DNA from: CAUPWF01 sp964367685
GTDB taxonomy: Bacteria > Bacillota > Clostridia > Lachnospirales > Lachnospiraceae
Length of the DNA stretch: 64,000 bases
Direction of reading: 5' to 3'
NCBI GenBank assembly: GCA_964367685.1
Contig: CAYIYM010000009.1
Coordinates: 4,139-68,138, forward strand
The position numbers and the translations under genes are program-made. The notes below the pieces were generated by a model that saw only the letters and a list, made by a program, of their open reading frames with translations, searched no databases and was not told where the DNA came from. Below are positions 34,401 through 43,504 of the stretch, one piece after another (the first letter of the stretch is position 1; each line of letters starts with the position of its first letter).

Positions 34401-36579
34401 TAATAACAATGAATTTGCTTCTGTTCTGACACATAGACTAAAAAACGAAGAGCATGAAGTATATCTTTTGACAGGACAATCCGAAAGCAAAGATACAAAT
34501 AATTCGAAAGTATTTCAAAAATATGATTTTGAATATACGGATGAGAACGTTGCGAAAATCATGAACAATATTTCTGTTGATACATTAATTGTTGCTGGAT
34601 ACATGGATTTTATGTTCCAGGAATTAAGTATTGGTAAAAAAGCAGTAGAATATATTTCTGGAATGACCAACGTTATTTTGGCTGCAAAAGCGGCAGGTAT
34701 AAAGCGTGTGGTTTATTGTTCTAGTTTGAAAGTTTTTGAAGAAAATCCAGAGCCTTTTATAGATAGCAATATGAAGCCGGCATTTCGTAGTGTTTACGCA
34801 GGTGCACTTGCACAAGTTGAATCGTTTTTCGCTTCATGTAGAGAAAAAGATGAATTTGAGATACAAATTATTCGATATCCAGAAATTTTTGGTAATTATT
34901 CAAAAGACAAGTATAGTCTAGATATTTGTGACAAAATGATTGTAGATTATATCAATCGTGGATCAATTTCGTATAATCCAGAAGTGACTCATATGTTGTT
35001 GAATGTTAAAGATGCAGTGCAAATTCTTGTAAATGTATTAAATAGAAAAACGACAAAAGACATGTATCTAATCGATGCGGAGGTGTGCTCGGAAGAGGAA
35101 ATAGCAAATGAAATCACAAGGGTTAGTAAGGCAAAGAAAGAAGGCGTTCTCAAGATAGATAAAACGGGATCAAGACAGTTGTTTTCTACAAAGGTCATAG
35201 ATTCGGATAACGAGAGCTTAACATTTTCTCCGCGACACAATGTGAAAAATGATATTTTGGAGATTTATAAAAGAATCAAGAAAGTTGAATTGACCAAAGA
35301 AAAGAATAAGAACAAATTTTCACTTCAGAAAGTTTTAAGGTCTATCATCGAAACTACAATATTTTTCTTGGTTGCATCGGTAATAGAGTATTTTGTGTTG
35401 AAATATCAGTTGACGATAGGAATTGATTTTTACTTGTTATTTGCAGTAATTATTGCAGTCGTATATGGTATTGGGTGTGCGATGTATGGCATTATTTTAA
35501 CCACAATTGGGAAGTTAGTTCTGGCTGTTACAGTAGCGAGTTCCTTTTCATCATTGGCAGATTATGAGTTGTATACTCAAATTCTGCAAGTTATGATTTG
35601 TGGTGTTATCGTTGGATTGATGCAAGATAGTTTCCGTGTAAAAAATAATAACTTAAAAGAAGTAAATAATTATAATCTTCAACAATTAAATGATTTAATG
35701 AGAATTAATGAAAATAATGTATATATTAAAGAGATGTATGAAAAGAGAATTGCAGCTTATGGAAATAACTTAGCAAAACTCTACAATACAATTAGTCAGC
35801 TGAGCTTTCTTGATGTAAGGAAGGTTATCTTCCAAACTGCAAAAGTAGTAAGTGAGTATATTGAAACGGACCATGTTGCTATTTTTGTATCTGGGAACAA
35901 GTCTGTCTTCTATCGTCTGGCAGCATCGACATCTGAAAAAGGAAGAATACTTGGGAAGTCGATTGTTTTTGATGAGAATGCATATTATTATGATGAACTG
36001 TCGAATCGAGAAGTATACATGAATCGTACTTTTGATGCAAAGCAACCAACTTACATCAGTGCAGTTTATGGTGATGAAGGTAATGTTGAGGCGATTATTA
36101 TGATTTGGGCAATGGGGCTAGAGCAAGTAAACTTGTATCAGAGTTCGTTGATTTCAATTCTTAGTAGATTGGTTGAACGTACTATGTCTAACGCACTTCA
36201 ATATGAAGATGTTTACTTTGAGAATTCATTTATTGAAAATAGAAGAGTAATGAAAATGGATTCTTTTATAGAAAGATTGCAAGTATTTGAAAGTGGTGTG
36301 GAGATGGGTGTAATTTCGTATGCTTTGATAAAAGTTGAAATACCTGTTGGAATGACCATTGAAGAGTGCTTTTCGAAAGTAGAGAATCTTCTTAGAGATA
36401 CAGACCATATTGGAAGCAATATGCGAGAAATTTACGTTATTTTGCCAAATTCAAATGAGGAAGATGTTGTATTTGTAAAAGATAGATTTAGTAAGAATTC
36501 ACTAGAAACAAATATGGTGACAAAAGAAGATGTTTTGAGAGGCGAAAATGAAGAACTTATGGATATTACTACTTATTAA
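34381..36579 (+). CDS. pelD: SDR-PelD fusion: degenerate epimerase domain plus PelD-like c-di-GMP receptor
   Basis: A 732-aa three-part protein. Residues ~1-290 have an extended-SDR/epimerase fold ('IKRVVYCSSLKVFEE', 'IIRYPEIFGNYSKDKYSLD') but the Gly-rich nucleotide loop is 'ICSNNNEFASV' and the YxxxK lysine is Leu (Tyr139, Leu143), so it is probably not catalytic. Residues ~310-421 are a four-helix membrane region, ~459-606 a GAF-like domain, and ~626-706 a degenerate GGDEF domain with no GGDEF motif. R672-D-T-D675 matches the RxxD c-di-GMP site of PelD. In Pseudomonas PelD, c-di-GMP binding turns on Pel synthesis by PelF. The order TM-GAF-degenerate GGDEF and the neighbours (PelE, PelF, PelG) support the assignment. 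Confidence 0.82.
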   Translation: MKVLICSNNNEFASVLTHRLKNEEHEVYLLTGQSESKDTNNSKVFQKYDFEYTDENVAKIMNNISVDTLIVAGYMDFMFQELSIGKKAVEYISGMTNVILAAKAAGIKRVVYCSSLKVFEENPEPFIDSNMKPAFRSVYAGALAQVESFFASCREKDEFEIQIIRYPEIFGNYSKDKYSLDICDKMIVDYINRGSISYNPEVTHMLLNVKDAVQILVNVLNRKTTKDMYLIDAEVCSEEEIANEITRVSKAKKEGVLKIDKTGSRQLFSTKVIDSDNESLTFSPRHNVKNDILEIYKRIKKVELTKEKNKNKFSLQKVLRSIIETTIFFLVASVIEYFVLKYQLTIGIDFYLLFAVIIAVVYGIGCAMYGIILTTIGKLVLAVTVASSFSSLADYELYTQILQVMICGVIVGLMQDSFRVKNNNLKEVNNYNLQQLNDLMRINENNVYIKEMYEKRIAAYGNNLAKLYNTISQLSFLDVRKVIFQTAKVVSEYIETDHVAIFVSGNKSVFYRLAASTSEKGRILGKSIVFDENAYYYDELSNREVYMNRTFDAKQPTYISAVYGDEGNVEAIIMIWAMGLEQVNLYQSSLISILSRLVERTMSNALQYEDVYFENSFIENRRVMKMDSFIERLQVFESGVEMGVISYALIKVEIPVGMTIEECFSKVENLLRDTDHIGSNMREIYVILPNSNEEDVVFVKDRFSKNSLETNMVTKEDVLRGENEELMDITTY

Positions 36580-37450
36580 TTTAGTGATAGCATTGATATA
36601 TTATTGGTATCACTATAGAAAAGGCGATAAGAGAAGAGGCTTTGTATGCAGTCTGTTCATTTTTGCTGTGCCAGGTATAGGCTTTATGTGTCTTGGAATG
36701 GCAAAAATCTATAATGTTGTTTTTGCAACATTGGATACAATGGAAGATCATGTGACAAATATCGAGGAAGAGGAAGAAGAATTACAGGAACTTCTAGATA
36801 TTGACATGGAGAAGGAATCAGATAAAATTCCATTGGAAGAAGCTATGCTTATTTCGGATCGAAAGAATAGACGTAAGGTACTACTTGATATTTTGAAACG
36901 AGAAAAAGATGAAACCATGATGCGTATTATTAAGGATGCTACAACTGATAAAGATACGGAAGTTTCTCATTACGCAATTACATTTATTACGGATTCCATC
37001 GCAAATTTTCGAAAAAAAGAAGAAGCAGCAGCGAAATATGTTAAGGAATATCCGAGCCCTGAGGCACGATTGCGCTATATTAAGTGCCTTTATGAGATAT
37101 TACAACCAGATTATTTTACAAGGTATGAACAAGAGAAATATATAGAAACATTAGATGAACAAGTTTTACTTTTACGAAAAGAAGATAAGCAATCTGTAAC
37201 AGGCATTATTTTAGAAGAAGTTATGGAGTTTTGGTATCGCTCAGAAGATCAAGAGAAGATAGAAGAATACTTGAGTTATGCAGAAGAAATTCAAGCGACT
37301 GACTTACAAGCGGCGAAACTCTGCTTAAAATACTATTACAAAACAGGGAATAAAGAGAAATTCAAACAACTACTGTTAGAGATAAAAACTTCTACATTGG
37401 AAATTGATAGTGAGGTGTTAAGTTGGATAAGATTTTACAATATTATTTAG
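36548..37450 (+). CDS. pelE: PelE-like membrane protein with TPR-type helices
   Basis: A 300-aa protein: two N-terminal transmembrane helices ('LWILLLINLVIALIYYWY', 'GFVCSLFIFAVPGIGFMCLGMAKIY'), an acidic segment ('EEEEEELQELL') and ~200 residues of helical repeats (~110-300). In Pel systems PelE joins two helices to tetratricopeptide repeats and bridges PelD, PelF and PelG. It overlaps the pelD-like gene by 32 bases and the next gene by 28, which is strong translational coupling. Assigned mainly on architecture and position; sequence similarity among PelE proteins is low. Confidence 0.7.
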   Translation: MKNLWILLLINLVIALIYYWYHYRKGDKRRGFVCSLFIFAVPGIGFMCLGMAKIYNVVFATLDTMEDHVTNIEEEEEELQELLDIDMEKESDKIPLEEAMLISDRKNRRKVLLDILKREKDETMMRIIKDATTDKDTEVSHYAITFITDSIANFRKKEEAAAKYVKEYPSPEARLRYIKCLYEILQPDYFTRYEQEKYIETLDEQVLLLRKEDKQSVTGIILEEVMEFWYRSEDQEKIEEYLSYAEEIQATDLQAAKLCLKYYYKTGNKEKFKQLLLEIKTSTLEIDSEVLSWIRFYNII

Positions 37451-39645
37451 GAAATGACCCGTTAATAGCCGCAAAGATAATCGATTCATTGCAAATGTTG
37501 TTTGCATATGGATTTGTTTGTGTGCTTTTAGCGTCTTTTTTCTTGAAGAGTTTTGTAAAAGATAAAAGTTTTGCATATCGTATTATTTTTTATCAAGTAG
37601 TTTCCAATATTTATATTAATGTAGTTGGATTCATACTTGCATATCTAAATCTCTTTAATATGACTATGATATGGCTGTTTCTGCTAATACTACCACTGTC
37701 AATTAAATTAGTATTATATAGGGAATTAATCAAAGCTAAGTTGAAGATTACGTATCAGATTATATATGAGGTATTACTGAAGATCTATAGTGTTAAAATA
37801 CTAAGAAGAAATATTCGGAGACGAATTGTAGGGGGTGGTGTTAGTTTTTATCAGGAATATATAAAAGGATTTCGCTTCGAAACACTATCCGTACTCTTTG
37901 TGTTGACCAGTTGTTTCATGTTTTTCGGGAGACTAAAATTTTCCTTAGAAGGCTTTCAGTATGCGGCGTCTGATGAAGAGGTTCACTTATACTGGATTAG
38001 CTCGATGTTACAAGGGAATTCATTCCCAAGTGGCTTATATCCACATGGTTTACATTTTTTGACAGGAGCGCTTGTAGAGTTTTTTGGACTTGACTTAATC
38101 GAGGGATATTTGGCATTTGGGCCCGCATTAACTGTGATTATTTTTGCAAATCTATATTTTATATTAAGAGATTTATTTAAGACAAAATACTCAATTGTTT
38201 TGGCAATGAGTGTATTTTTGATTGCGGATATTCTACATACAGCAACAGCATATTATCGTTTTCAATTAGCGATTCCAATGGAATTTGGTAGTGTTGCAAT
38301 TTTTGCGACTTTCTTTGCATTGATTTACTATATTAGGAAACCAGAGAAGAAGTCTTGGTGGCTGTTCGTTTTGTCGATTGTATGGAGTATGTTTGTGCAT
38401 TTCTATGATACGATCTTTATTGCCTTTTTATGTATTCCATTTGGAATTATATTCTTAAAGCAGATGGTACAAAAGAAAATTCTGAAAAAAATAATTGCAG
38501 GTGGACTACTGGCAATACTTCTTTCAATTGTACCCTTTGGTGTCGGATATGCAATTGGGCATCCATTTGAACAATCAATGGCTTGGGCTCTTAGTATTAT
38601 GACGGCTGATTCTCAGAATGAATCAACACAAGCTGAGGTAGTAGAAGTGGAAACGGAAGAAGAATCATTTGGAGAGAAGTTGAGTCTATCTTTTGAACGA
38701 TATAGTACAAGTTACATGTTTTCGGATAATCTTGTGACAATCATTATATTTAGTTTATGCACATGTATGTTTGTGGTTGGATTGCTAGGGGCGTTAATTA
38801 AGAAATTCAACTCGCAGAGGAGCTTGTTGTACCTGACATTCTCTAGCTTTTGGTTTATGATTTCATTTGTAATGTTCTTTGAGACTTTGGGACTTCCAGT
38901 AATTATAGCATCTTCACGATGTGCTACACTACTCGGACTATTAACCGTTCCTGTGTTAATGTTTCCAGTTATGTTAGTAGAGGATTTTATGAATCTTATA
39001 TGGGCAGACTCGAAAAAGAGAGCACAAATGGCAGTAACCGCTGTGATTGCCTGGACAGGAATAGGTGCAATACTAGGAAGTGGTTACATAAAAACGGTAC
39101 AGTATTATAGTAGCACGTTGACAGAGACAGATGGTAAAATAGCAGAATACTTGGTTCGAACGCAGGAACCAGATACATGGACGTTAATCACGTCTACCAA
39201 TTCGATATCCTTAATTTTAGGAAATGGATTTCACTATGAGATTATTGATTTATTAGAACATATCTATGATGATGAAGGGGAGTTATATATTCCGACTCCA
39301 TCTATTTATGTTACTGTCGAGAAAGACGCAAAAGGATGGGTGTATCCTACATTTGCAGACCTAGTTGATAGAAAATTAGAGTCGGTTCCAGTTAGTGTGG
39401 AACACGCACTGAAGGATGATGTTTTTAGTAATAATGACTTATCACAACGAAGCAGAGCCTATGTAGAATATAGGCCGGAAATTATGTCCAAGTTATATTA
39501 CTGGGCAGAAAAAATAGAAGAAACCTATCCAGATGAAACATCCATCGTCTTTGAAGACGATGAAGCAAGAATCTATAAGATTGAACAGGACCCTTATTTT
39601 TTACTAAATCTATCTGTAGATTATATGTCCGAATTGGAGGAATAA
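37423..39645 (+). CDS. GT-C-like polytopic membrane glycosyltransferase candidate
   Basis: A 740-aa protein starting at TTG 37423 (GAGGTG 8 bases upstream), overlapping the pelE-like gene. About 12-14 helices surround a luminal-type loop with acidic 'YAASDEEVHLYWISSMLQGN' early and a C-terminal soluble domain of ~170 residues ('ETDGKIAEYLVRTQEPDTWTLITSTNSIS'). A large membrane protein with an early acidic loop and a C-terminal extracytoplasmic domain is the layout of GT-C transferases that use polyprenyl-phosphate sugars. The next gene encodes a DPM1-like enzyme, the expected donor maker. Not part of classical pelABCDEFG. Family name uncertain. Confidence 0.6.
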   Translation: MDKILQYYLGNDPLIAAKIIDSLQMLFAYGFVCVLLASFFLKSFVKDKSFAYRIIFYQVVSNIYINVVGFILAYLNLFNMTMIWLFLLILPLSIKLVLYRELIKAKLKITYQIIYEVLLKIYSVKILRRNIRRRIVGGGVSFYQEYIKGFRFETLSVLFVLTSCFMFFGRLKFSLEGFQYAASDEEVHLYWISSMLQGNSFPSGLYPHGLHFLTGALVEFFGLDLIEGYLAFGPALTVIIFANLYFILRDLFKTKYSIVLAMSVFLIADILHTATAYYRFQLAIPMEFGSVAIFATFFALIYYIRKPEKKSWWLFVLSIVWSMFVHFYDTIFIAFLCIPFGIIFLKQMVQKKILKKIIAGGLLAILLSIVPFGVGYAIGHPFEQSMAWALSIMTADSQNESTQAEVVEVETEEESFGEKLSLSFERYSTSYMFSDNLVTIIIFSLCTCMFVVGLLGALIKKFNSQRSLLYLTFSSFWFMISFVMFFETLGLPVIIASSRCATLLGLLTVPVLMFPVMLVEDFMNLIWADSKKRAQMAVTAVIAWTGIGAILGSGYIKTVQYYSSTLTETDGKIAEYLVRTQEPDTWTLITSTNSISLILGNGFHYEIIDLLEHIYDDEGELYIPTPSIYVTVEKDAKGWVYPTFADLVDRKLESVPVSVEHALKDDVFSNNDLSQRSRAYVEYRPEIMSKLYYWAEKIEETYPDETSIVFEDDEARIYKIEQDPYFLLNLSVDYMSELEE

Positions 39646-39649
39646 GAAG

Positions 39650-40402
39650 ATGAATACAAAGGAGATACTATTAATAATGCCTGCATATAACGAAGAAAAT
39701 AATATAGCAGGGACATTGCACAAGTTAAAGAGTGCAAATATGATGGATAAGTTAGATATTGTAGTGATTAATGATGGATCAATCGATGGCACAGAAGCAG
39801 TTGCAAAAGCAGCGAAAATAAATGTGATTTCACAGGTATATAACCTAGGGTATGGGGCGGCTCTTCAAACGGGATATAAATACGCAGTAGACAAGGGTTA
39901 TAAGTATATATTACAGATGGATACGGATGGTCAACACGATATTCGTAATTTAGATCGTATCATTGAGAAATTAATCCCAGAAAATCCAGAAAATGTAAGG
40001 ATACCCGATATGGTAATTGGGTCACGATTTATTGATGGTAGTGAGAGCTTTTATATCTCGAAGCTAAAAGTTGTTGCAATAAAATTATTTAGATATGTGA
40101 TTCGTAAACTTACAGGTTATCGATTGACAGACCCAACCAGTGGGCTTATGGGGATGAATTTGAAAACATTTTCATACTATGCCAAATATACAAGATTCGA
40201 TACCAAGTATCCAGATTTAAATATGCTAGTTCAGATGCTTCTGCTAGGGTATCATATTGAAGAAATACCTGCAATTATGCATGCAAGGACAGAAGGTGAA
40301 TCCATGCATGATGGAATCTGGAATGCAGGAAGATATATGTTTATAATGGCGTTAAGTACGTTTAATACGTATTTGAGATACAGAAAAGGAAGAAGGGGAT
40401 AG
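39650..40402 (+). CDS. Polyprenyl-phosphate sugar synthase-like GT2 (DPM1 type)
   Basis: A 250-aa soluble transferase: 'ILLIMPAYNEENNIAGTLHKLK', 'VINDGSIDGT', 'NLGYGAALQTGYKYAVDKGYKYILQMDTDGQHD' with the DxDxQHD motif, and 'TDPTSGLMGM', all typical of the DPM1/DPG-synthase subfamily. These enzymes load a sugar on polyprenyl phosphate at the cytoplasmic face. It begins 4 bases after the GT-C-like gene, with GGAGGAATAAG before the ATG. The pair suggests a lipid-linked sugar added outside the membrane. Confidence 0.85.
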   Translation: MNTKEILLIMPAYNEENNIAGTLHKLKSANMMDKLDIVVINDGSIDGTEAVAKAAKINVISQVYNLGYGAALQTGYKYAVDKGYKYILQMDTDGQHDIRNLDRIIEKLIPENPENVRIPDMVIGSRFIDGSESFYISKLKVVAIKLFRYVIRKLTGYRLTDPTSGLMGMNLKTFSYYAKYTRFDTKYPDLNMLVQMLLLGYHIEEIPAIMHARTEGESMHDGIWNAGRYMFIMALSTFNTYLRYRKGRRG

Positions 40403-40403
40403 C

Positions 40404-42044
40404 GTGGCGAAGAAATCCATGATCTTAAAGGTGAGAACAGGTGTCTATATTATTATTACATTTGTTATCTTACTTATTATTTTTCAAGCATTTATGAGAA
40501 TTCGTTTGATCTTATCTGAATCAGCTATTCGTCAAAATGAATTGATAGATCAAGAGTATATGGAAAAATATGATGAATACTTTACAGAGCTGTTCGACGG
40601 GACGGTACATGCGACGAACGACCAAAGGCAAAGTGTAATTATCGGAGCAGAAGATGCTGCGATGACTCAAATTGCCTCGGCGCAGCTCGCCTCTTTGCGT
40701 GAAAATTATATTCAAGCAGATAAGTTAGAAGAATTGAGCCCGACACAAGTAAGAAGAATAGATGTATTCATCATTACAGATGATAATATAGATAGTGAAG
40801 AAATTATTGCATTAGATGAAGATTCAAAAGATGGTGCGGTAATGATTTTTCTTGCAGATATGAGAAGTTCTGTGTGGAGAAATGAAGATGTTCAAGATAT
40901 TTTAGGAATTCAGCAATTCTTCGGAGAAACGGAATATGAAGGTTGGCGTGTCTCGCAAGATTTGGAATTTAATGGAATTCAAGAAATCGAAGAGGTGGAA
41001 TTCATAGCAAATGAGTTGGAAGTACAAGATAATGTAAGACTTTATGCTCAAGCACTATTAGAAGATGAAACGGTGAAAAATGAAGATTTACCACCGCTTA
41101 TGTGGCGGGTTTCAGATGAAAGAGGAAAAAAATATATTTGTAATGGGGAGGTATTTGCTTCTGCCATGAGTTATGGAGTTATTACAGAAATTTATACGAA
41201 TTTACAAGATATTTATATCTATCCGATCGTAAATGCTGCAACATTTATGGTGGCAGGCATGCCATATGCATCGAATTTTCAATCAGATGAATTATATAGA
41301 TTGTATAATAGAGATGCATTGAATGTACAAAACTCTATCTTCTTCCCCCAGTTTGGTTCTTCGGAAGAGCGATACGGGATGAAGCCGACGTGGTATTCAC
41401 CAGAGTATGAAGCGGTTATCGCATCTACAAATAAAAACATCATGTATTATTTATCAGAAATAGAACTGGATCAAAATGAGATTGCGAAAGAAATGAACGG
41501 CGAGTTAATTTCAGATGAAGGGTTTCTTAATAAAACAATACCATGGACTCCAGAATTCAGATTCACGAACCAAGAAGAAAATGTAGTGAATTTGCCTATT
41601 GTAATCGAAACAGATACTTATAAAGATTCGGAAATTGGTGTTAGTGCAATGATAAGAAGTACAGGGTTTTATTCATTTTATGTTGATATAGATGTTTTTT
41701 TATCTGGAGAAAATGAGGAATGGAATGAATTTTGTCTAGAATATGAGACTATTTTAGCAGAAGTTACAAACAAGTATGCATGGGTTGATAAATTGACGGC
41801 AAGTGAGGCGGCAAGACGTGTGACTACTTACATGACAATTAATCCAACTTATACTTATGAAGAGGATAAGATTAAGATTTCTATCGATAATTTTAACGAA
41901 GAAGCCTTTTTTATTCTTGAAACAAGATATGAGTTATTAATTGATCAAGATTTAGAAAATGTAGAAGTTACATCCATTGGAATCGACAAATATTTGATTC
42001 AAGCAAATGAAGAAGAAGTTGAAATAAATTATGAGGTAAAATAA
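40404..42044 (+). CDS. Membrane-anchored extracytoplasmic protein of the Pel-like operon (PelA/DUF2194-like candidate)
   Basis: A 546-aa protein starting at GTG 40404 behind AAGAAGGGG. One N-terminal helix ('TGVYIIITFVILLIIFQAFM') anchors a large domain. Residues ~100-170 read as an alpha/beta Rossmann-like region ('RIDVFIITDDNIDSEEIIALDEDSKDGAVMIFLADM'). No NodB deacetylase motifs and no clear hydrolase signature are visible. Gram-positive Pel loci carry PelA-like or DUF2194 proteins at this place; I suggest such a relation with low confidence. It shares bases with pelF at the stop (TAATG). Confidence 0.5.
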   Translation: MAKKSMILKVRTGVYIIITFVILLIIFQAFMRIRLILSESAIRQNELIDQEYMEKYDEYFTELFDGTVHATNDQRQSVIIGAEDAAMTQIASAQLASLRENYIQADKLEELSPTQVRRIDVFIITDDNIDSEEIIALDEDSKDGAVMIFLADMRSSVWRNEDVQDILGIQQFFGETEYEGWRVSQDLEFNGIQEIEEVEFIANELEVQDNVRLYAQALLEDETVKNEDLPPLMWRVSDERGKKYICNGEVFASAMSYGVITEIYTNLQDIYIYPIVNAATFMVAGMPYASNFQSDELYRLYNRDALNVQNSIFFPQFGSSEERYGMKPTWYSPEYEAVIASTNKNIMYYLSEIELDQNEIAKEMNGELISDEGFLNKTIPWTPEFRFTNQEENVVNLPIVIETDTYKDSEIGVSAMIRSTGFYSFYVDIDVFLSGENEEWNEFCLEYETILAEVTNKYAWVDKLTASEAARRVTTYMTINPTYTYEEDKIKISIDNFNEEAFFILETRYELLIDQDLENVEVTSIGIDKYLIQANEEEVEINYEVK

Positions 42045-43504
42045 TGAGAGTATGTTTGATCGTAGAAGGAGCGTATCCTTATGTTACAGGTGGGGTGTCA
42101 AGTTGGATGCATCAGCTAATACAAAGTTTGCCTGACGTAGAATTCGTACTCCAAGTTATATCAGCCAAACGAGATAATACCAGAAAATTTAAATACGAGA
42201 TGTTGCCGAATGTGGTGGAAGTGCATGAAGTGTTTCTACTTGATAAAGAACGTATAAATATTTTTACCAAAAAGAGAATGAAGATGAAAAAGAGGGAATA
42301 TGAAGCGTTTCGTTCTTTGATGTTTGGTCAAGATGTGGATTGGGAAGAAGTATTACGATTCTTCCATAAACATAATCTTTCGGTTAATACTGTATTAGCA
42401 GGGTATGATTTTTTTCGAATTGTAGCTGATTTTCATGAGGCAAATTATTCCAGAATTCCATTCACAGAGTTTCTTTGGACTGTGCGTTCTATGTACATGC
42501 CACTGCTTACAATTCTAAATTCAAAATTAGTTAAAGCAGACGTGTATCATGCAGTGTCGTCGGGATATGCGGCAATACTTGGAAGTATGCAAAAAGAACT
42601 TTATAAAAAACCATTTTTTCTTACAGAACATGGTATTTATACACGCGAGCGAGAAGAAGAAATTATTAGAGCAAACTGGGTAAAAGGTATTTATAAGGAT
42701 ATGTGGATTGCACAATTTAACAAGTTGGGTCGTTGTGGATATGATTATGCAGATGTAGTGTCCTCTTTATTCGAGGCAGCAAGAAAATTCCAAATCGAAT
42801 TAGGGTGTGATGCTAGTAAAACAAAAGTAATCCCCAATGGTGTAAACATCGAAAGGTATGCAGATGTTCCACAAAAAGATCCAGCAGATCCATATATTAA
42901 TTTGGGTGCAATTGTTCGTGTTACAGCCATCAAAGATTTGAAAACGATGATTACTGCTTTTAGTTATGCAAAAGAAACAGAAAGTAGATTGAAATTGTGG
43001 ATAATTGGCCCGCTAGATGAAGAACCAGAATATGCCTTAGAATGTGAAAAGTTAATTAGAAGATTAGGTGTTAAGGATATTGTGTTTACAGGTGTTGTAA
43101 ATGTTGTAGATTACATTGGGAAGATGGATCTGTTGCTTCTAAGTAGTATTAGTGAGGGACAACCACTTGTAATTTTAGAGGCTTTTGCAGCAAAAGTCCC
43201 ATGTGTCGCCACTAATGTTGGTAATTGCAAGGGGCTCATCGAAGGAGAATTTGATGAAGAGGGAAAAGCAGGATTTGTAGTTCCGGTTATGGGATCAACG
43301 CAGATGGCATATGCCTTGTTAAATGTGGTGCAAGATCCTGAAAAGCAGAAGCAAATGGGATTGATTGGGTATAATCGTGCAGTGAAATTTTACGATAAAA
43401 ATGATATTTATCACAAATATTTGATGGTTTATGAAGAACTTTATAAGACCGTTAGAAAGGAGAAACATGGCTGGAATTGGTATAGAACTAAAAAAGATAT
43501 ATAG
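42044..43504 (+). CDS. pelF: PelF, GT4 glycosyltransferase
   Basis: A 486-aa cytoplasmic glycosyltransferase. 'MRVCLIVEGAYPYVTGGVSSW' and 'FFLTEHGIYTREREEEI' are characteristic of PelF, and 'KTKVIPNGVNIERYADVP' and 'SSISEGQPLVILEAFAAKVPCVATNVG' (with the E-x7-E motif) are the GT4 donor site. PelF is the polymerase of Pel polysaccharide, using UDP-GalNAc/UDP-GlcNAc in Pseudomonas. Its start shares one base with the preceding stop and its end overlaps pelG by 38 bases. Confidence 0.92.
   Translation: MRVCLIVEGAYPYVTGGVSSWMHQLIQSLPDVEFVLQVISAKRDNTRKFKYEMLPNVVEVHEVFLLDKERINIFTKKRMKMKKREYEAFRSLMFGQDVDWEEVLRFFHKHNLSVNTVLAGYDFFRIVADFHEANYSRIPFTEFLWTVRSMYMPLLTILNSKLVKADVYHAVSSGYAAILGSMQKELYKKPFFLTEHGIYTREREEEIIRANWVKGIYKDMWIAQFNKLGRCGYDYADVVSSLFEAARKFQIELGCDASKTKVIPNGVNIERYADVPQKDPADPYINLGAIVRVTAIKDLKTMITAFSYAKETESRLKLWIIGPLDEEPEYALECEKLIRRLGVKDIVFTGVVNVVDYIGKMDLLLLSSISEGQPLVILEAFAAKVPCVATNVGNCKGLIEGEFDEEGKAGFVVPVMGSTQMAYALLNVVQDPEKQKQMGLIGYNRAVKFYDKNDIYHKYLMVYEELYKTVRKEKHGWNWYRTKKDI

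Noticed and set aside
43431..43466. Upstream start for PelG
   Set aside because: No ribosome site precedes it, whereas AAAGGAG is correctly placed for ATG 43467, which also gives the usual PelG N-terminus.
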